DNA of 38,663 nucleotides from Microcystis elabens FACHB-917 (GTDB lineage: Bacteria > Cyanobacteriota > Cyanobacteriia > PCC-6307 > Cyanobiaceae), in contig NZ_JACJSZ010000031.1 in assembly GCF_014698445.1 (NCBI RefSeq), positions 1-38,663 of the forward strand, given 5' to 3'. A program made the translations under genes and the position numbers. Below the pieces are notes generated by a model that saw only the letters and a program-made list of their open reading frames with translations, ran no database searches and had not been told where the DNA came from. This document shows, one piece after another, positions 10,547 through 17,658 of the stretch; positions within the stretch are counted from its first letter, which is position 1, and the number at the start of each line of letters is the position of its first letter.

Positions 10547-11308
10547 TCAGGCGGGCAAGGACTGCTCCCAGGGGAAGCTGGGCAGGCGGTGCAGCGCCTC
10601 CCGCTGGGCGTCGCTCCAGGTCTCGACCATGGCGGCCAGTTCCGGCGCGTCGGCCCCGAAGGTCAGCCGATGGGCGATGGCCAGGGTGTCGGCGGGAAGG
10701 ATGGCCAGCTCGAACGGGGGACCCACCGTGAGATTGGAGCGCTGGGTGAGCACTTCCGAGATCAGGCAGAGGCGGGCCCCATCCTCCAGGGAGAGGTTGG
10801 TATGACCCACGTTATCGAGGGGTGGTTTTCCGTATTTCGACTCGCCGATCTGCAGGTAGGGCGTTTCGCGCGTGGCCATGATGGCGTTGCCCTCGGGGTA
10901 GACCAGATACAGCCCATGGGCTTCGCCGGCGATCTGGCCGCCCAGGATGAAGGAGGCACCGGCACTGGATCCCCCCATCTGCAGCGCCGGTCCGTTCTCC
11001 TGCTGCACCGCCACGCTCACCCGGCCGATGTAGGCAGCGGCCTCGAACAGGTAATCGCAGGAGCGCAGATCCCTGACACCGGAGGTGGAGGGGTCGTGGG
11101 CCCGGTCGAGATCGCGGCGGATCCAGCTGACCACCGCCTGGGTGGTGGCCAGGTTGCCGGCGGCGAGAAGCACGAACAGCCGATCAGGCGCCGGCTGGAA
11201 GACATACATCTTGCTGTAGCTTGAAATATAATCAACACCTGCATTCGTGCGCGAATCGGAGACCATGACCAGGCCCCTCTCCAGCCAATAACCGATGCAG
11301 TACGTCAT
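10547..11308 (-). CDS. Anbu, proteasome beta-like peptidase (HslV-related Ntn hydrolase)
   Basis: A 253-residue Ntn hydrolase of the Anbu family. After removal of Met the chain begins with Thr, the nucleophile (MTYCIGYWL). Asp17 in MVSDSRTNAGVD and Lys32 in YSKM complete the proteasome-type catalytic set. The following LFVLLAAGNLATTQAV and the FILGGQIAGEAHGLYLVYPEGN strand region fit the family, as does the length. In other bacteria Anbu usually lies with a circularly permuted ATP-grasp, an alpha-E protein and a transglutaminase-like protein; none of these is in the window. Here it heads a run with glsA, a secreted protein and gltS. Codons 25-31 are AT-rich compared with the neighbours (about 11215-11235). 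Substrate is unknown. Confidence 0.9.
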   Translation of the reverse strand: MTYCIGYWLERGLVMVSDSRTNAGVDYISSYSKMYVFQPAPDRLFVLLAAGNLATTQAVVSWIRRDLDRAHDPSTSGVRDLRSCDYLFEAAAYIGRVSVAVQQENGPALQMGGSSAGASFILGGQIAGEAHGLYLVYPEGNAIMATRETPYLQIGESKYGKPPLDNVGHTNLSLEDGARLCLISEVLTQRSNLTVGPPFELAILPADTLAIAHRLTFGADAPELAAMVETWSDAQREALHRLPSFPWEQSLPA

Positions 11309-11421
11309 CGTGGAGCCAAAAATCGAGCAGGTTCAGGTTAGCTCACCGCTCAACATCGAATGCATGAAACCACCGGAACCCGCCATCCTGGCCAGGCCTC
11401 CCTGTCGCGACGATCCGGCCC

Positions 11422-12339
11422 TCAGGGGGCTGTGGGGGGCGCAATCGCCGGAGCGGTGGAATCGCTGACGTTGGCGCAGAGATCGAGAACGATCTGCTGA
11501 CCGAGCGACCGCCCCAGCGGCACCGACCAGGGCTCCCAGGCCCCGTTGACCAACCAGGCCTGGCGAAGGCTGCTGCAGTGCACCGCCACCGCGGTGGCCT
11601 GGGCCCGGATCGGCCCCACGTCCGCCTGGGTGGGCTGCACCAGGGTGACCCGCACGCCACCGGGATGGAGCTTCCAGCCGCCCCAGTCAACGAGCGTGTT
11701 GCCGTAGAAGCGCCAGCGGACCGCCTCTCCCTGGCGCGGCGGCACCGGCGCAGGCGACGCGGTGGTGGACGGGGCCGTCACGGCCGGGGGGGTGGTCGGG
11801 GGCGGAGCAGCGGTGGCCGACGACGAGGGCGTGGCGGGGGTCACCGGATTCGGGGCGGGTGCAGGCTTGGCCGCGGCCGCGGCAGCGGGCTTGGCTGGCG
11901 AGGGTGCCTTCGCGGTGGGCTTGGCGGTCGCCGTCGAGGAGGCTGGAGGCAGCTTCAGCCAGGCACCCACCTTGAGCTGGTAGGGCTTGAGCCCGGGGTT
12001 GGCCTTCTGAAACGCCTCCATGGTGGTGCGATGGCGCTCCGCCAGGAGAGCCAGGGTCTCCCCGGCGCGCACCTGCACGTGACCTTTCGATGGTGGCAGT
12101 TTCAGCTGCTGGCCGATCTGCAGCTCCTCGGGCTTGGTGATCCTGTTCAGACGGATCAACTCCTGCACGCTCACCCCATAGCGGGCGGCGATGGCCTCCA
12201 GCGTGTCGCCCTGGACGACCTTCACACTGCGGGCGGGCGGGGCCGTCTGGCCGAAGACCGCTGGACTGGGGGCAAGACCGGTGAGGGAGAGGAAAAGGGC
12301 GGCAAGCACAGCCCCGGTCGCCGTTGCGTATCGACCCAT
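11422..12339 (-). CDS. LysM-domain exported protein
   Basis: A 305-residue exported protein. A signal peptide (residues 1-30) is followed by two LysM repeats at about 39-82 (VVQGDTLEAIAARYGVSVQE) and 87-132 (VRAGETLALLAERHRTT). Then comes an Ala/Pro/Thr/Lys linker of about 75 residues and a C-terminal domain of about 100 residues with several Trp and two Cys. LysM binds the glycan strands of peptidoglycan, so the protein is probably cell-wall associated. The C-terminal part (VRWRFYGNTLVDWGGWKLHP) is beta-rich and not recognised; it carries no obvious peptidase or amidase motif. The low-complexity linker presumably spans the wall. The start is ATG 12339. A hairpin and a 7-base direct repeat lie upstream. 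Confidence 0.85.
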   Translation of the reverse strand: MGRYATATGAVLAALFLSLTGLAPSPAVFGQTAPPARSVKVVQGDTLEAIAARYGVSVQELIRLNRITKPEELQIGQQLKLPPSKGHVQVRAGETLALLAERHRTTMEAFQKANPGLKPYQLKVGAWLKLPPASSTATAKPTAKAPSPAKPAAAAAAKPAPAPNPVTPATPSSSATAAPPPTTPPAVTAPSTTASPAPVPPRQGEAVRWRFYGNTLVDWGGWKLHPGGVRVTLVQPTQADVGPIRAQATAVAVHCSSLRQAWLVNGAWEPWSVPLGRSLGQQIVLDLCANVSDSTAPAIAPPTAP

Positions 12340-12398
12340 GATGGCCTCTCTTCCTGCAGATGAAAGCTACCAGAAGCGGCAGCCATCCCGGATTCAGC

Positions 12399-12421
12399 AC
12401 CATCAGAACGCGACTGATGGT
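12399..12421. promoter_or_regulatory. Inverted repeat upstream of the LysM gene
   Basis: ACCATCAG (12399-12406) pairs perfectly with CTGATGGT (12414-12421) across a 7-base loop. It lies 60 bases upstream of the LysM start. No T tract follows on either strand, so it is a poor intrinsic terminator. It may be a leader structure or operator for the LysM gene. Confidence 0.3.
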
Positions 12422-12443
12422 CGCCCCGATGGTTGAACACAAC

Positions 12444-12468
12444 CTCGCGAAAATTCATCAACTCGCGA
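12444..12468. repeat. Direct repeat CTCGCGA x2, possible operator
   Basis: CTCGCGA occurs at 12444-12450 and 12462-12468, with start points 18 bases apart. Each copy contains the self-complementary hexamer TCGCGA. The A/T-rich spacer and the position about 105-130 bases upstream of the LysM start fit a regulator binding site. This is a pattern seen by eye; no known regulator is assigned. Confidence 0.25.
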
Positions 12469-12495
12469 TAGAACAACCCAACGGGCCACCGGCCA

Positions 12496-12699
12496 TCAAC
12501 GGGCGGCGGCAGCGACCAGCAAGGGCAGAGCGGGCGGCGTCATTGGGGTGATCGCCGGCTGTCTCCGTTGCCGGCGTGCCGCTGCATCGATCAGCGAAGC
12601 CAGGGCCAGCGCCCCGTCGATCACGACCAGCACGGCCCAGACCAGCAGCAGCAGCAACTCCGCGACGAGTGATCTCTCCGTGGGCGGGCACGGAGACAC
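12496..12699 (-). CDS. Possible single-helix membrane microprotein
   Basis: A 67-residue frame from GTG 12699. Residues 14-36 form a strongly hydrophobic stretch (LLLLLVWAVLVVIDGALALA) followed by basic residues (RRQRRQ), as in a single-pass inner-membrane protein. A GGAGAG precedes the hydrophobic part, so the true start may be a little further in. It lies 110 bases after the stop of the second RND pump on the same strand and could be the last gene of that cluster. The 67-codon frame on the opposite strand (12548-12751) looks like its shadow. Evidence is limited to hydropathy and position. Confidence 0.4.
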   Translation of the reverse strand: MSPCPPTERSLVAELLLLLVWAVLVVIDGALALASLIDAAARRQRRQPAITPMTPPALPLLVAAAAR

Positions 12700-12809
12700 C
12701 GTGGCCGGCGGCTACGGGAGCAGCATCGGGCGGATCCTCATTTTCCTGTGAGATCCTCACGGCCCGGCCAGGCCGCCGCAATGGAGAGCCGGGGGAGCTC
12801 CATGTTTCG

Positions 12810-15800
12810 TCACACCGAGCCGGCGGGCGGCTCCGGGGCAGGGGCCAGTTCCGTCCCCTCGGCGTCGGCTTCGCCGAACCAGCGGGCCTCCAGGGCCTTC
12901 ACCACCACATAGAAGGGGGGCACCACCCCCAGCGACAGCACGGTGGCCACCAGCAGACCGCCGAAGATCACCGTGCCCAGGGACTGCTGGCTGTTGGCCC
13001 CCGCCGTGGTGGCCACCACTAGGGGAAGGAAACCGGCCAGGGCGGCGATGGCCGTCATGAGGATCGGCCGTAGCCGGGATTCGGCCGAGGCGATGGCGGC
13101 CTCGGCGGCCGTCATGCCCTCCTTCATGTGCTGCTCGGCCACCTCGACGATCAGGATGCCGTTCTTGGCCGCCAGACCGATCAGGGTCACCAGGCCCACC
13201 TGGGCGTAGATGTTGAGGTCGATCGAGCGCAGGGCCAGGAACACCAGGGCGCCGAGCATGGCCAGCGGCACCGTCATCAGGATGATCACCGGGGTCACGT
13301 AGCTCTCGTACTGGGCCGAGAGCACCAGATAGACCACCAGGATCCCCAGGCCGAACACCAGCACACTGGCGTTGCCCGCCGACAGCTGCAGGGCCGCCAG
13401 ACCGGTGAAGGCATAGCCGATGTTGTTGAACTCCTGGGCATGGAACAGGTTCTGGATCAGCGTCAACGCCTGGCCGGAACTCTTGCCGACCGCCTCGGCT
13501 CCCTGGATCAGGATGGTGCGATAGAGGTTGAAATGGCTGATCACCGGCGGTGCGCTGGTGAGTTCGGCGGTGGCGAATTCCGACACCTGGACCATCTTGT
13601 CGTCGTTGCTGCGTACGTAGTAACCAAGGACATCCTCGAGGGACTTCCTGTTGTCGGCCGCCGCCTGCACATAGATGTTCCTGACCTGGCCGCTCTCGTA
13701 GGTGAGGCCGGAGTAATTACTGCCCGCCAGCACGGCGATGGTCTGCATGGCCTGTTGGAAGTCGACATTGAGGGCCCCCAGGATCGAGCGGTCGATCTTC
13801 AGCCCGAACGCGGGAGCACTGGGGATGAACTGGGTGTAGAGGGTGGAGAAGCCGCCGCTGGCCGTGCCGGCCTGGATCAGCTGCCTGGCCTGGTCATCGA
13901 GCTGGTTGAAGGTGAACGCCCCGTTGCTGAGGTCGTTGAACTGGAAGTAGAAGCCGCCCTGGGCTGAGAAGCCCGGAATCGCCGGCGGTTGGGCCGCCAC
14001 CGCCATGCCGGAACTGATCTGGCTGAGCTTGGCGTTGATCCTGTTGACGATCGCCGGCGCCTTCTGGTCGACGCCGCTGCGCTCCTCGAGGGGTTTGAAG
14101 CCGAAGAAGAACACCCCCTGATCCGGGCTGGCGCCGTTGAAGCCATAGCCGCTCACCACCGAACCGGCGATGATCTCCGGCTCCGCATCGAGCACCTTGG
14201 CCACCTCCAGGGCGGTGCCCTGGGTCTGGCTGAGGGAGGCACCGTTCTGGAGCTGGAAGATGCCCATGCCGTAGCCCTGGTCCTCTTCGGGAATGAAGGC
14301 GGAAGGAAGGGCGGTGAAGGCGAACAGGGTGAGGGCGATGCCGCCGCCCAGCCCCACCAGGATCCAGCGGCGTCGGTCGATCAGTCCCCCCACCAGGGAC
14401 GCATAGAAACGCTCCAGGCGGGTGAAGAAGGCGTTGAAGCGGCTGAAGATCCAGACCAGATTCGCGCCGGCCAGCACACCGCCGACCACGCCGATCCCAT
14501 AGGTGATGCTGCCGAAGGAGGCGGCGCTGAAGCGGCCGAAGGCCAGGCCCACCACCACCCCGCCGATGATGCCCACCAGCCGGCCAGGGGGCGCTGATTT
14601 CTGGCTCCGCAGCAGCAGGGCCGAGAGCATGGGGGAGAAGGTGAGGGCGTTGAAGGCGGAGATCGCGATCGAGAAGGCGATGGTGAGAGCGAACTGGCGA
14701 TAGATGATGCCGATGCCGCCGGGATAGAAGGCCACCGGCACGAACACGGCCATCAGCACCAGGGCGGTGGCCACCAGGGCGCCGAACAGCTCCCCCATGC
14801 ATTCCATCGCGGCCTGGCGGGGGCGCATCCCCTTCTCCAGGTTCTTCTCCACCGCCTCGATCACCACGATGGCGTCATCCACCACCAGGCCGGTGGCCAG
14901 CACCAGGCCCAGCAGGGTGAGCTGGTTGATCGAGAACCCGAAGATCTTCACGAAGGCGAAGGTGCCGACCAGGGAGATGGGAATCGCCAGACTGGGCACC
15001 ACGGTCGCCCGCCAGTCCTGAAGAAACAGGAACAGGATCAGCAACACCAGCACGATGGCCAGGCCGAGGGCATCCACCACCCCCTCCACGGCCGACTCGA
15101 TGAACTGGCCGATGTTGTAGATCTCGAACACCTTGACGCCCGGGGGGACGGTCTGGGTGAACTGGTTCATCACCTGCACCACCTGGTTCGAGACGTCGAG
15201 GGCATTGCTCTCGGGGGTCTGGAAGACGGCCACCGTGATCGAGGGGTGGCCCTCGATGCTCACCGCCTGCTGGGCGAAGGTGTTGGTGCCGTAGGTGGCT
15301 TCGCCGACATCCTTGAGACGCAGCAGGTTGCCGGTGGAGGTGCGGCCGACGATCAGGTTGTTGAGCTCCTCGACGGACACCAGGTTGCCGTTGTTCTCCA
15401 CCAGGATCGGGTAGGCGAACTTCTGGTTGCCCGCGGCCGGCGGTCCGCCCACCAGGCCCCCAATGGCGACGCTGTTCTGGCTGGCCACCGCATTGACCAC
15501 CTGATCCGCCGTGAGGTTGTTGGCGGAGAGTTTGTTGGCATCGACGAACAACCAGAAGGCCGGATTGCTGCCGCCGAGCAGGTTGACGGTGGCCACGCCG
15601 GGCACCCGCTCCAGCTGGAAGTACAGATTCTGATAGATGAGGCCGTTGAGATAGGAGGCATCGAACTGGCCTTCCGTTGAGGTGACCTGATAGGCCAGCA
15701 GGATCGACGGGGTGCTCTGCATCACCGAAACCCCGGTGGCCTGCACCTGCTGGGGCAGCTGGGGCATCGCCAGAGAGACACGGTTCTGCACGTTCACCTG

Positions 15801-16115
15801 GTCGATGTCGATGTCCGTCCCCTGATTGAAATAGACCTGAATCGTGCTGGCACCAGACATCGTGCTGGTAGAAGAGATGTAATTTGCGCCAGGAACGCCG
15901 TTGATCTGCTGCTCGATCGGGTTGGTCACCGCCTGCTCGGTGACCAGGGAATTGGCACCTCCGTAGTTGGAGGTCACCTGAATCAGGGGTGGGGCGATAT
16001 TCGGAAGATTCTCGATCGAGAGGGTGGGGATGGCGATCAGCCCCACCAGCACGATCAGGATGCTGCAGACGGTGGTCAGAACCGGCCGCTTGATGAAGTT
16101 ATCGGAGAACGACAT
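12810..16115 (-). CDS. RND multidrug-type efflux pump, HAE1 family (second of the cluster)
   Basis: A 1101-residue inner-membrane proton antiporter of the AcrB/MexB type. It begins with the typical N-terminus (FIKRPVLTTVCSILIVLVGL). TM4 carries the proton-relay Asp pair Asp413-Asp414 (GLVVDDAIVVIEAVEKN), and TM10 has the matching Lys in GLAAKNGILIVEVAEQ. Periplasmic porter domains lie in both halves. Family members are about 1030-1060 residues. Much of the extra length is a hydrophobic insert at about 505-560, between TM6 and TM7 (14436-14603), with two apparent membrane segments. The C-terminus is acidic. The gene starts 6 bases after its adaptor, so the two form a unit. No TolC-like channel is in the window. 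Substrates are unknown. Confidence 0.95.
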   Translation of the reverse strand: MSFSDNFIKRPVLTTVCSILIVLVGLIAIPTLSIENLPNIAPPLIQVTSNYGGANSLVTEQAVTNPIEQQINGVPGANYISSTSTMSGASTIQVYFNQGTDIDIDQVNVQNRVSLAMPQLPQQVQATGVSVMQSTPSILLAYQVTSTEGQFDASYLNGLIYQNLYFQLERVPGVATVNLLGGSNPAFWLFVDANKLSANNLTADQVVNAVASQNSVAIGGLVGGPPAAGNQKFAYPILVENNGNLVSVEELNNLIVGRTSTGNLLRLKDVGEATYGTNTFAQQAVSIEGHPSITVAVFQTPESNALDVSNQVVQVMNQFTQTVPPGVKVFEIYNIGQFIESAVEGVVDALGLAIVLVLLILFLFLQDWRATVVPSLAIPISLVGTFAFVKIFGFSINQLTLLGLVLATGLVVDDAIVVIEAVEKNLEKGMRPRQAAMECMGELFGALVATALVLMAVFVPVAFYPGGIGIIYRQFALTIAFSIAISAFNALTFSPMLSALLLRSQKSAPPGRLVGIIGGVVVGLAFGRFSAASFGSITYGIGVVGGVLAGANLVWIFSRFNAFFTRLERFYASLVGGLIDRRRWILVGLGGGIALTLFAFTALPSAFIPEEDQGYGMGIFQLQNGASLSQTQGTALEVAKVLDAEPEIIAGSVVSGYGFNGASPDQGVFFFGFKPLEERSGVDQKAPAIVNRINAKLSQISSGMAVAAQPPAIPGFSAQGGFYFQFNDLSNGAFTFNQLDDQARQLIQAGTASGGFSTLYTQFIPSAPAFGLKIDRSILGALNVDFQQAMQTIAVLAGSNYSGLTYESGQVRNIYVQAAADNRKSLEDVLGYYVRSNDDKMVQVSEFATAELTSAPPVISHFNLYRTILIQGAEAVGKSSGQALTLIQNLFHAQEFNNIGYAFTGLAALQLSAGNASVLVFGLGILVVYLVLSAQYESYVTPVIILMTVPLAMLGALVFLALRSIDLNIYAQVGLVTLIGLAAKNGILIVEVAEQHMKEGMTAAEAAIASAESRLRPILMTAIAALAGFLPLVVATTAGANSQQSLGTVIFGGLLVATVLSLGVVPPFYVVVKALEARWFGEADAEGTELAPAPEPPAGSV

Positions 16116-16121
16116 CGCAGT

Positions 16122-17285
16122 TCAGCTCGCCGCCGGGGCTGTGTCCGGGGCCGCCTGGGCCGGGGCCCGCCGCACCGGCATGCCGGAGCGCAGCAGGGCC
16201 GTGTTGCTCACCACCACCTCATCGCCCTTGCTCAGGCCGGAGAGCACCGGATAGGCATTGTTCTGCAGCTTGCCCAGCTTCACCGCCGTCTGCACCACCA
16301 CCGGCGTGGTGCCGGGGAGCTTCTCCAGCTTCTGCTTCTGGGCGGGCAGCAGCTGATCGGAGGCCTTGATCTGGGGCAGCACCGTGGAAAGGGGCAGCAC
16401 CCGGTACACGAAGGGCTGCTGGGCCTGCATCATCACCGCCTCCACCGGCACCGCCAGTTGGTCGCTGGTACCGGTGATGATGCGGTTGCGCACGTACTGA
16501 CCGGTCTTCAGCACCCCGGTGAGATTGGGGAACTCGGCCTTTACCAGCACCGTGTTGGGCTGGGTCGTGGACTGCTGGGCGGCATTGGCGAAGTAGGGGG
16601 AGACGAACACCACCCGGCCCGTTCCCCGCACCGGCGGATTGCCCTGGCTCTCCACCTCCACCGGCTGACCGATCCTCACCTGACTCGACTGGGTGGCCGG
16701 CACATCCATCAGGGTCCAGAGGGAGGCGTTGTTGACGATTCCCGTGATCGCCTGGCCCTGGCGCACGTAGTCCCCCAGCTTGACCGAATCGAGGTTGCCG
16801 ATCTGGCCATCGATGGGGGCGGTGACGAACTTGTAGCCGAGGGTGGCGGCGCTGGAGCGGGCCTGGTCACGACTCTGGATCGCCTGGGTGATGTAGTAAT
16901 CCCGATCCTTGGTCGAGACGGCCCCCTGCTCGTTGAGGAACACGTAACGCTCGGCATTGACCCGATCCTTGAGCGCCTCGGCCCGATCGGAATCCAGGGT
17001 CGCCGACTCCTGCACGTTGTCGAGCACCAGGATCGGCTGGCCTGCCTTCACCTGCTGGCCCTCCCTGGCCAGGATCCGCACCACCCGGCCATCCGACTGG
17101 GGCCGCATCACCACGTTGGAGGTGGACTCGATGGTGCTGATGGTCTCGATGCCCGGCGTGAAGCGGAACTCCCCGACCGTCACCGTCTGGACCATCAGGG
17201 GGGGCCTGGCCTCAGGGGTGGCGGAACCGCAGGCGGCCAGGAGCCACGCCAGGGGGAGGAGCGGGGAGAGGGCCTGCCAGCGCAC
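16122..17285 (-). CDS. RND efflux periplasmic adaptor lipoprotein (second adaptor)
   Basis: A 387-residue membrane-fusion protein. The open frame extends to 17486, but only the GTG at 17285 (or TTG at 17309) gives a proper signal: MRWQALSPLLPLAWLLAACG, with lipobox LAAC. After it come the beta-barrel and lipoyl strands (VVRILAREGQQVKAGQPILV), a short coiled-coil hairpin (about residues 100-150), the second lipoyl half (PIDGQIGNLDSVKLGDYVRQ), the barrel domain and the C-terminal membrane-proximal domain. It links the RND pump, whose gene starts 6 bases later, to an outer-membrane channel. The tail ends in an Ala/Pro-rich stretch. It is clearly different in sequence from the first adaptor of the same cluster, so the two are not recent duplicates. 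Confidence 0.92.
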   Translation of the reverse strand: MRWQALSPLLPLAWLLAACGSATPEARPPLMVQTVTVGEFRFTPGIETISTIESTSNVVMRPQSDGRVVRILAREGQQVKAGQPILVLDNVQESATLDSDRAEALKDRVNAERYVFLNEQGAVSTKDRDYYITQAIQSRDQARSSAATLGYKFVTAPIDGQIGNLDSVKLGDYVRQGQAITGIVNNASLWTLMDVPATQSSQVRIGQPVEVESQGNPPVRGTGRVVFVSPYFANAAQQSTTQPNTVLVKAEFPNLTGVLKTGQYVRNRIITGTSDQLAVPVEAVMMQAQQPFVYRVLPLSTVLPQIKASDQLLPAQKQKLEKLPGTTPVVVQTAVKLGKLQNNAYPVLSGLSKGDEVVVSNTALLRSGMPVRRAPAQAAPDTAPAAS

Positions 17286-17373
17286 CGGATCGGCTGCATA
17301 TCTCTGCAACGTACCGGAAAAGCCCCCCGCCACCCACTGGTCCGGAGCGCCATGCGGCCCCGCAGCGGGGCGG

Positions 17374-17658
17374 TCAGTGGCGCGGTCCGGGCCCGCCGCC
17401 GCGGCCATGGTGCCGGTGGTAGTCCGGCTCCGGGTTCGATTCCTGCAGCTGGCGCACCGCCTCCACCGCCATGCCGGCCACCACACCGAAGCCGCCCAGC
17501 ACCACGGTGCTCCAGAACAGGGCCTGGGGGGTGACCCGCAGGGGGGTGTGGGCCACGATCGAGCGCAGAAACGTGGCGATGGCCAGACCCACCAGACCGG
17601 TGAGCATCCCTGCGCAGAGCACCCGGCGACCGCTCAGCGGTGGGCAGGGGGCCGGCAT
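17374..17658 (-). CDS. Two-helix membrane protein inside the RND cluster, function unknown
   Basis: A 94-residue protein whose ATG (17656-17658) shares a base with the stop of the preceding RND pump (TGATG), so it is probably translated with it. Two hydrophobic segments at about residues 14-32 and 47-66 are joined by a short basic loop. The tail is rich in His, Arg and Gly (YHRHHGRGGGPGPRH) and could bind metal or lipid head groups. No known domain was recognised. Small membrane proteins such as AcrZ are known to bind RND pumps, but AcrZ is a single helix of about 49 residues and shows no similarity I can see. The next gene, the second adaptor, begins 88 bases on. Confidence 0.72.
   Translation of the reverse strand: MPAPCPPLSGRRVLCAGMLTGLVGLAIATFLRSIVAHTPLRVTPQALFWSTVVLGGFGVVAGMAVEAVRQLQESNPEPDYHRHHGRGGGPGPRH

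Larger units (their letters stand above)
12340..12809. other. Long spacer between the LysM gene and the RND cluster
   Basis: This 470-base stretch has no confident gene. It holds one possible minus-strand microprotein (12496-12699), an 8-base-stem hairpin (12399-12421) and a direct repeat of CTCGCGA with an 18-base period (12444-12468), the latter two upstream of the LysM start. Around 12430-12480 it is visibly richer in A and T than the flanking genes. I see no tRNA-like fold. Confidence 0.5.

Noticed and set aside
11309..11421. tRNA or small RNA gene in the AT-richer gap between anbu and the LysM gene
   Set aside because: No cloverleaf or strong hairpin with a T run could be drawn.
12548..12751. 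Plus-strand frame of 67 codons in the spacer
   Set aside because: Ser/Thr/Ala-rich with no hydrophobic or structural pattern; the opposite-strand frame has a clear membrane helix.
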